A DNA stretch of 12,873 nt from SHZI01 sp964371995 (GTDB taxonomy: Bacteria > Pseudomonadota > Gammaproteobacteria > Steroidobacterales > GCA-2729495), in the NCBI GenBank assembly GCA_964371995.1, contig CAYJPG010000084.1, forward strand, positions 1 to 12,873, read 5' to 3'. A program made the position numbers and the translations under genes. The notes below the pieces were generated by a model. The model worked only from the letters and a program-made list of their open reading frames with translations. It was not told the origin of the DNA and ran no database searches. This document shows positions 7,943-12,873 of this stretch, in pieces; within the stretch, counting starts at the first letter, position 1, and each line of letters starts with the position of its first letter.

Positions 7943-7975
7943 CACCCCGGCTTCAACCGCAAACGGAATTACTCC

Positions 7976-8974
<999 letters not shown>

Positions 8975-9520
8975 GGAGACGACGCCGGGGGAAACGCCGC
9001 CTGAAGACGCCGACGGCCGGCCGCCGCAAGGTGGCCGCGCCGGCAGCTCCCCGCGCAAGATCGCCTTCGACATCCTCGCGCGTCGCGAACACTCGGTCTT
9101 CGAGCTGCGCGAAAAGCTCCTCGCTCGCGAGTTCCCGCCAGACGAGGTCGAGCAGACCCTCGACGCCCTGATCGCCGACGGGCTGCTCAGCGAGCAGCGC
9201 TTCATCGACAGCTTCCTCGCCAGCTACACCCGCCGCGGGCACGGCCCGCTCTGGCTGCGCGCCGAACTCGAACGGCGTGGCATAGCCGGCGCACAGGTCG
9301 CCGAGGCCCTGGCCGGGCACGAAGTCGACTGGCCCGCCCAGGCCCGCGCCGTCCGCGAAAAGCGCTTCGGGCCAGATCAGCCCGCCGATTACAAAGAACG
9401 CGCCCGCCAGTCCCGCTTCCTGCAATACCGCGGCTTCAGCACCGACCAGGTCCGCCAGGCTTTCGGCGGCGCCGACGAGGACTGAAAGCCCGAAGTTGCG
9501 ATCAGCAGGCAGCGCAGGCA

Positions 9521-9635
9521 GAGCGGGCATGCGGGATACCCTTTGGTTGAGCCCCGCGGTCACGCGGGACCCCCTTTGGCACTACCGCGGAGTACCGCGG
9601 TGAGCGTTGCCAAATGGGGTCCCGCATGCCCGCTC
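9521..9635. repeat. Complex inverted-repeat element of about 115 bp between recX and alaS
   Basis: The outer ends, GAGCGGGCATGCGGGA (9521-9536) and its exact complement (9620-9635), form a perfect 16-bp inverted repeat. The pairing continues inward with CCC/GGG and TTTGG/CCAAA to 9546 and 9610. A second copy of the left arm at 9564-9579 (GCGGGACCCCCTTTGG) matches the right arm 9610-9625 at 15 of 16 positions, and extends through CCGCGG to an AGTA loop at 9591-9594. The right arm can thus pair with either left arm but not both. A small hairpin (CCCGCG-GTCA-CGCGGG, 9553-9568) overlaps the inner arm. No open reading frame of note is inside and no target duplication is evident. It could be a MITE or REP-like dispersed element, a recX terminator or a structured RNA; I cannot choose between these. 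Confidence 0.8.
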
Positions 9636-9645
9636 ATTCGGCCTT

Positions 9646-9682
9646 GGTGAGGCTCGCCCTTTCGACCTTGGTGACGTTCACC
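9646..9682. promoter_or_regulatory. Paired dyads upstream of alaS, possible operator
   Basis: Two imperfect copies of a 24-bp unit begin at 9637 and 9661 (TTCGnCCTTGGTGA shared). Each contains a short dyad: GGTGA-GGC-TCGCC (9646-9658) and GGTGA-CGT-TCACC (9670-9682). In the first copy one T-A pair is replaced by T-G. The second dyad directly abuts a -10-like TATCCT (9683-9688), with a weak TTCGAC -35 candidate at 9661-9666. A repressor bound there would block the alaS promoter. E. coli AlaRS is known to repress its own gene by binding a palindrome at the promoter; whether this is the same is inference. Confidence 0.4.
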
Positions 9683-9688
9683 TATCCT
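9683..9688 (+). promoter_or_regulatory. Candidate -10 element of the alaS promoter
   Basis: TATCCT matches TATAAT at 4 of 6 positions and lies 32 bases before the alaS ATG. TTCGAC (9661-9666), 16 bases upstream, is only a weak -35. The same TATCCT hexamer precedes the tRNA-Ser at 12750-12755. A start near 9695 would give a leader of about 25 bases, with a weak CCGGA ribosome site at 9705-9709. Confidence 0.35.
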
Positions 9689-9719
9689 TGCCGCTTTGCC
9701 CGCCCCGGAATTGTTCTCC

Positions 9720-12338
9720 ATGGATACTTCGATCCTCCGCCAGCGCTTCCTCGACTACTTTGCGGCCCGTGAACACCGCATCGTGGCGAGCTCGCCGCTG
9801 GTCCCCGGCAACGACCCCACGCTGCTGTTCACCAATGCCGGCATGGTGCAGTTCAAGGATGTGTTCCTCGGCCGCGATCCGCGCAGCTACACGCGCGCCG
9901 CCACCGTGCAGCGCTGCGTGCGCGCCGGCGGCAAACACAACGACCTGGAGAACGTCGGCTACACCGCCCGTCATCACACCTTCTTCGAGATGCTCGGCAA
10001 CTTCAGCTTTGGCGACTACTTCAAGCAGGACGCGATCCGCTTCGCCTGGGAATTCATCACCGTCACGCTCGCCATCTCGCCGGAGCGCCTGTGGGTCACC
10101 GTCTTTCGCGACGACCAGCAGGCTGCCGACATCTGGCTGAAAGAAATCGGCATCAATCCCAAGCGCTTCAGCCGCCTCGATGAAAACTCCAACTTCTGGT
10201 CGATGGGCGACACCGGTCCCTGCGGTCCCTGCTCGGAAATCTTCTACGACCACGGCGCCGACATCCCGGGCGGGCCCCCCGGATCACCCGATGAAGACGG
10301 CGACCGCTATGTCGAGATCTGGAACCTCGTCTTCATGCAGTTTGACCGCGCCGCCGACGGCAAGCTGACGCCGCTGCCCAAGCCCTCGGTCGACACCGGC
10401 ATGGGCCTCGAGCGCATCGCCGCCGTGATGCAGGGCGTGCACAGCAACTACGATATCGACCTGTTCCGCCGCCTGATCGCGGCTGCCGCGGCCGTGACCA
10501 ACACCACCGACCTGCAATCCACCTCGCTGCGCGTGATTGCCGACCACATCCGCGCTGCTGCCTTCCTGATCGTCGACGGCGTGTTGCCGGGTAACGAAGG
10601 CCGCGGCTATGTGCTGCGGCGGATCATCCGCCGGGCGCTGCGCCACGGGCACGAGCTCGGTGTCAGCGAGGCGTTTTTCCATCGGCTCGTCGAGCCGCTG
10701 GTAAAGGAAATGGGCGCTGCCTACCACGAGCTGCGCGAGGGCCGCCTGCATGTTGAGCGCGTGCTGCTCACTGAAGAAGAACGCTTTGCCGAAACGCTTG
10801 CCCAAGGCATGCGCCTGTTGCGCGAGGCGCTCGCCGAAACCCACGGCAAGCCGCTGGCCGGTGAGGTGATCTTCAGGCTCTACGACACCTACGGCTTTCC
10901 GGCCGATCTCACCGCCGACGTCGCCCGCGCGCAGGGCATTGCCACCGATATGCCTGGCTTTGAGGCCGCGATGGAGGCGCAGCGCGACCGCGCCCGCGCC
11001 GCACAGAAGTTCAACATCGCGCAGGAGGCCGGCACACGCGTCGAGGGCCACACGCAGTTCACCGGCTACGACCACCTCAGTGACAACGGCGCGGTCACCG
11101 CCCTGCTGAAAGACGGCAAGCCCGTCGAACAGCTCGCTGCGGGTGAGACCGGCGTGGTGGTGCTCGACCGCACGCCTTTCTATGCCGAGAGCGGTGGCCA
11201 GGTCGGCGACCGCGGCGAGCTGCGCCTGATCGGTGTGCGCTTCGTCGTCGCAGACACACGCAAATCCGGCGATGCCGTCCTGCATGTCGGTCGCATGGAG
11301 AGCGGCAGCATCAGTGTCGGCGATCAGCTCAGCGCACAGGTGGACGCCGCCGCGCGCGCTGCCACCACCCTCAATCACTCCGCCACGCATCTCCTGCACG
11401 CCGCGCTCCGCAAGGTGCTCGGCAACCACGTCACGCAGAAGGGCTCGCTGGTCGGCCCCGACAAGCTGCGCTTCGACTTCTCGCATTACGAAGCGCTGAG
11501 CGACGAACAGCTCGCGGCGATCGAGACGCTCGTCAACACCCAGATCCGCGCCAATGCCGAAGCGCGCACCCGCGTGATGAGCTACGACGAAGCCGTCGCC
11601 ACCGGTGCCATGGCCCTGTTCGGCGAAAAATACGGCGACCGCGTGCGCGTGCTCTCCATCGGCAACTTCTCCACCGAACTCTGCGGCGGCACGCACGTAC
11701 AGCGCGCTGGCGACATCGGCCTGTGCGATATCATCAGCGAATCAGGCATCGCCTCCGGCATCCGGCGCATCGAGGCCGTCACCGGCGAAGCCGCGCTGGC
11801 GCGCATGGTCGAGACTGAGCAGTCTCTCGACCGGCTGGCCGCGCTGTTTCGTACCGGCCGTAGCGACGTCGAGGCCAAGGTCCGCCAGGCCATCGAGCGC
11901 AGCAAGCTGCTCGAGCGCGAGATCCAGCAGCTCAAGGCCAAAGTCGCCGCCGGTGCCGGTGGCCGCGACCTCGCCGCCGAGGCGCAGACCGTGGCCGGCA
12001 TACGCCTGCTGGTCGCCCGGCTCGACGACGGCACCGATGCAGCATCCCTGCGCGACACCGTCGACCGCATGAAAGACAAGCTCGGCAGCGTCGTCGTCCT
12101 GCTGGCTGCCGCCGAGGCCGAGGGCGGCAAGCTCAGCCTCGCCGCCGGCGTCAGCAAAGACCTCACGGCCCGCCTCAAGGCCGGCGAACTGGTCAATGCT
12201 GTGGCCGTCCAGGTCGGCGGCAAGGGCGGCGGCCGGCCCGACTTCGCCCAGGCCGGCGGCACCGACATCGCTGCGCTGGATGCCGCCCTGGCTGCAGTCC
12301 CGCAATGGCTGGAAACCCGGCTCAAACCCGCCGGCTGA
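9720..12338 (+). CDS. alaS: Alanyl-tRNA synthetase
   Basis: The 872-residue class II synthetase charges tRNA-Ala and edits Ser- and Gly-tRNA-Ala. The catalytic core has RCVRAGGKHNDLENVGYTARHHTFFEMLGNFSFGDYFK (motif 2 region) and GMGLERIAAV (motif 3). The editing domain has the zinc-site pair HSATH (His553, His557) with CGGTH (Cys655, His659), so proofreading should be intact. A coiled-coil-rich linker at about 680-750 leads to the C-Ala domain with QVGGKGGGRPDFAQAGGTD. The length is close to the 876 residues of E. coli AlaRS. I chose ATG 9720 (MDTSILRQRFLDYF), which matches the family start; a TTG at 9696 would add eight unconserved residues. It lies upstream of csrA, as in E. coli, but the 138-bp gap suggests csrA also has its own promoter. 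Confidence 0.97.
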   Translation: MDTSILRQRFLDYFAAREHRIVASSPLVPGNDPTLLFTNAGMVQFKDVFLGRDPRSYTRAATVQRCVRAGGKHNDLENVGYTARHHTFFEMLGNFSFGDYFKQDAIRFAWEFITVTLAISPERLWVTVFRDDQQAADIWLKEIGINPKRFSRLDENSNFWSMGDTGPCGPCSEIFYDHGADIPGGPPGSPDEDGDRYVEIWNLVFMQFDRAADGKLTPLPKPSVDTGMGLERIAAVMQGVHSNYDIDLFRRLIAAAAAVTNTTDLQSTSLRVIADHIRAAAFLIVDGVLPGNEGRGYVLRRIIRRALRHGHELGVSEAFFHRLVEPLVKEMGAAYHELREGRLHVERVLLTEEERFAETLAQGMRLLREALAETHGKPLAGEVIFRLYDTYGFPADLTADVARAQGIATDMPGFEAAMEAQRDRARAAQKFNIAQEAGTRVEGHTQFTGYDHLSDNGAVTALLKDGKPVEQLAAGETGVVVLDRTPFYAESGGQVGDRGELRLIGVRFVVADTRKSGDAVLHVGRMESGSISVGDQLSAQVDAAARAATTLNHSATHLLHAALRKVLGNHVTQKGSLVGPDKLRFDFSHYEALSDEQLAAIETLVNTQIRANAEARTRVMSYDEAVATGAMALFGEKYGDRVRVLSIGNFSTELCGGTHVQRAGDIGLCDIISESGIASGIRRIEAVTGEAALARMVETEQSLDRLAALFRTGRSDVEAKVRQAIERSKLLEREIQQLKAKVAAGAGGRDLAAEAQTVAGIRLLVARLDDGTDAASLRDTVDRMKDKLGSVVVLLAAAEAEGGKLSLAAGVSKDLTARLKAGELVNAVAVQVGGKGGGRPDFAQAGGTDIAALDAALAAVPQWLETRLKPAG

Positions 12339-12375
12339 CCCGCCAGAAACTAATGAGCGCGCTTTAAGTACCTGA

Positions 12376-12402
12376 GCGGAAAGCATATTTAATGGCTTCC
12401 GC
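12376..12402. promoter_or_regulatory. Hairpin-forming inverted repeat in the alaS-csrA intergenic region
   Basis: GCGGAAAGC (12376-12384) pairs with GCTTCCGC (12395-12402) through 8 base pairs with one bulged A, around the AT-rich loop ATATTTAATG. It starts 38 bases after the alaS stop. No T-run follows, so it is not a typical intrinsic terminator; it may end alaS transcripts weakly or overlap the csrA promoter's -35 zone. Confidence 0.4.
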
Positions 12403-12416
12403 GCCCGTCCTGTGGT

Positions 12417-12422
12417 TATGAT
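12417..12422 (+). promoter_or_regulatory. Candidate -10 element for csrA
   Basis: TATGAT (5 of 6 matches to TATAAT) lies 54 bases before the csrA ATG. No good -35 hexamer is seen at 16-18 bases upstream; that position falls on the right arm of the upstream hairpin. The predicted leader contains an A-rich stretch (12440-12450) and a strong Shine-Dalgarno, AGGGAGA (12463-12469). The GGA inside that Shine-Dalgarno is the core that CsrA itself binds, so autoregulation at translation is plausible. Confidence 0.4.
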
Positions 12423-12476
12423 CGGGGCCGTCCGGCAGCTCAAAAACAAAAACGAGCCGGGCAGGGAGAAGATTCC

Positions 12477-12677
12477 ATGCTCATCTTGACGCGACGGATC
12501 GGCGAAACCGTGGTCATCGGCAACGACGTCGATATCACCGTACTCGGGGTCAAAGGCAACCAGGTGCGCCTCGGGGTCAAGGCCCCGCGCGAAGTCAGCG
12601 TGCACCGCGAAGAAATCTACGACCGCATCTGCCACGAACAAAATGCCCAGGCCTTCCTGAAGCCCGTCTCCTCGTAG
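12477..12677 (+). CDS. csrA: Carbon storage regulator CsrA
   Basis: The 66-residue RNA-binding regulator (RsmA in pseudomonads) binds GGA motifs in mRNA leaders and controls translation and stability of carbon-storage, motility and biofilm genes. The core MLILTRRIGETVVIGNDVDITVLGVKGNQVRLGVKAPREVSVHREEIYDRI is nearly canonical, with Leu4 and Arg44, both needed for RNA binding in E. coli. The C-terminal tail (about 49-66, HEQNAQAFLKPVSS) is variable in the family. A strong ribosome site (AGGGAGA) ends 7 bases before the ATG. The TAG stop codon is the first TAG of a 12-bp tandem repeat that continues downstream. The order alaS-csrA-tRNA-Ser is the same as in E. coli. Confidence 0.97.
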   Translation: MLILTRRIGETVVIGNDVDITVLGVKGNQVRLGVKAPREVSVHREEIYDRICHEQNAQAFLKPVSS

Positions 12678-12719
12678 GAGCGCCCCTAGGAGCGGCCGTA
12701 GGAGCGGCTTCAGCCGCGA
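12674..12719. repeat. TAGGAGCG tandem repeat ending in a REP-like palindrome
   Basis: Three copies of a 12-bp unit with the fixed part TAGGAGCG start at 12675, 12687 and 12699. The third continues into the palindrome GCGGCT-TC-AGCCGC (12704-12717). Bases 12692-12715 are identical to 3598-3621. The first unit provides the csrA stop codon. A wider inverted repeat, CCGCGA (12714-12719) with TCGCGG (12735-12740), followed by TCTTTCT, could act as a weak intrinsic terminator for csrA. Confidence 0.8.
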
Positions 12720-12746
12720 TCCCCGCGCGATCCCTCGCGGTCTTTC

Positions 12747-12755
12747 TGCTATCCT
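12747..12755 (+). promoter_or_regulatory. Candidate extended -10 promoter of tRNA-Ser
   Basis: TGCTATCCT fits the extended -10 pattern TGn-TATAAT with two hexamer mismatches. A GC-rich stretch follows, as is usual for stringently controlled stable-RNA promoters. The start would be near 12762, giving a 5' leader of about 35 bases that contains a small hairpin, CCGCAG (12764-12769) with CTGCGG (12780-12785), to be removed by RNase P. Confidence 0.4.
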
Positions 12756-12797
12756 CTCCGGCCCCGCAGACCTGCCTTCCTGCGGTCCCGATTTCCC

Positions 12798-12873
12798 GGA
12801 GAGGTGGCCGAGTGGCTGAAGGCAACGGTTTGCTAAACCGTCATACGCCCTAAAGGTGTATCGAGGGTTCGAA
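12798..12873 (+). tRNA. tRNA-Ser (anticodon GCU), 3' end beyond the window
   Basis: The acceptor strand GGAGAGG begins at 12798 and is followed by a D arm of the serine type (TGGCCGAGTGGCTGAAGGC). The anticodon stem ACGGT/ACCGT encloses the 7-base loop TTGCTAA, giving anticodon GCU, which reads AGC and AGU. A long variable arm (ATACGCC-CTAAA-GGTGTAT, one G-T pair) marks a class II tRNA. The window stops in the T loop (GGTTCGAA); the missing part should be the T-stem and acceptor 3' strands plus CCA. Location after csrA agrees with E. coli serV. Confidence 0.95.

Noticed and set aside
9696..9719. TTG at 9696 as the alaS start
   Set aside because: It adds eight unconserved residues and lies at the predicted transcription start, while ATG 9720 fits the family N-terminus.
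10284..11696. Open frame of 470 codons on the minus strand inside alaS
   Set aside because: It is rich in His, Ala, Gly and Val in the pattern produced by reading high-G+C coding DNA backwards. alaS is unbroken and conserved across the same span.
12595..12825. Minus-strand open frame across the csrA end, the repeats and the tRNA start
   Set aside because: It crosses a tRNA gene and a palindromic repeat, and is Arg/Ala-rich low-complexity sequence.

Overview
This is a high-G+C bacterial chromosome segment, most likely from a gammaproteobacterium. The order recA-recX-alaS-csrA-tRNA-Ser(GCU), with a standalone pncC/cinA-type gene before recA and mutS nearby, is the classic gammaproteobacterial arrangement. 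The AspRS and MutS proteins read like those of Pseudomonas and its relatives. GTAG-headed palindromic repeats of the kind found in Xanthomonadales and Pseudomonas point to the same broad group. I cannot name a genus. The window is core housekeeping DNA: I see no phage, plasmid, transposase, CRISPR or toxin-antitoxin gene.

Layout. (1) 28-3586, plus strand: fmdB-like zinc-ribbon gene with a histidine-rich tail, aspS, an alpha/beta hydrolase and an SDR oxidoreductase, closely packed and probably one operon. (2) 3598-3631: a REP-like palindrome interrupted by a 10-N assembly gap, where the SDR gene and mutS converge. (3) 3632-6213, minus strand: mutS. (4) 6293-7884, plus strand: a GT4 glycosyltransferase overlapping pncC by 4 bases, divergent from mutS across about 80 bp. 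(5) 7976-9485: recA, containing a second 10-N gap that hides about 55 bases, then recX overlapping recA by 47 bases. (6) 9486-9719: an intergenic region with a complex inverted-repeat element of about 115 bp and a dyad-containing alaS promoter. (7) 9720-12338: alaS. (8) 12477-12677: csrA, whose stop codon lies in a 12-bp tandem repeat. (9) 12798 to the window end: a tRNA-Ser(GCU) cut off in its T arm.

Functional themes are DNA repair and recombination (mutS, recA, recX), decoding (aspS, alaS, tRNA-Ser), pyridine-nucleotide salvage (pncC) and post-transcriptional control (csrA). AspRS carries His30 and Gly81, the pair linked to non-discriminating AspRS, which predicts a GatCAB route to Asn-tRNA or Gln-tRNA in this organism.

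I did not find a clear undescribed multi-gene system. The observations most worth following are the 115-bp element with mutually exclusive pairing arms, the two dyads at the alaS promoter, the His-rich FmdB tail, the AspRS specificity prediction, the apparently leaderless divergent mutS/glycosyltransferase starts, and the repeat that overprints the csrA stop codon. Both N-runs are assembly gaps. They make recA look shorter than it is and hide the mutS stop codon.
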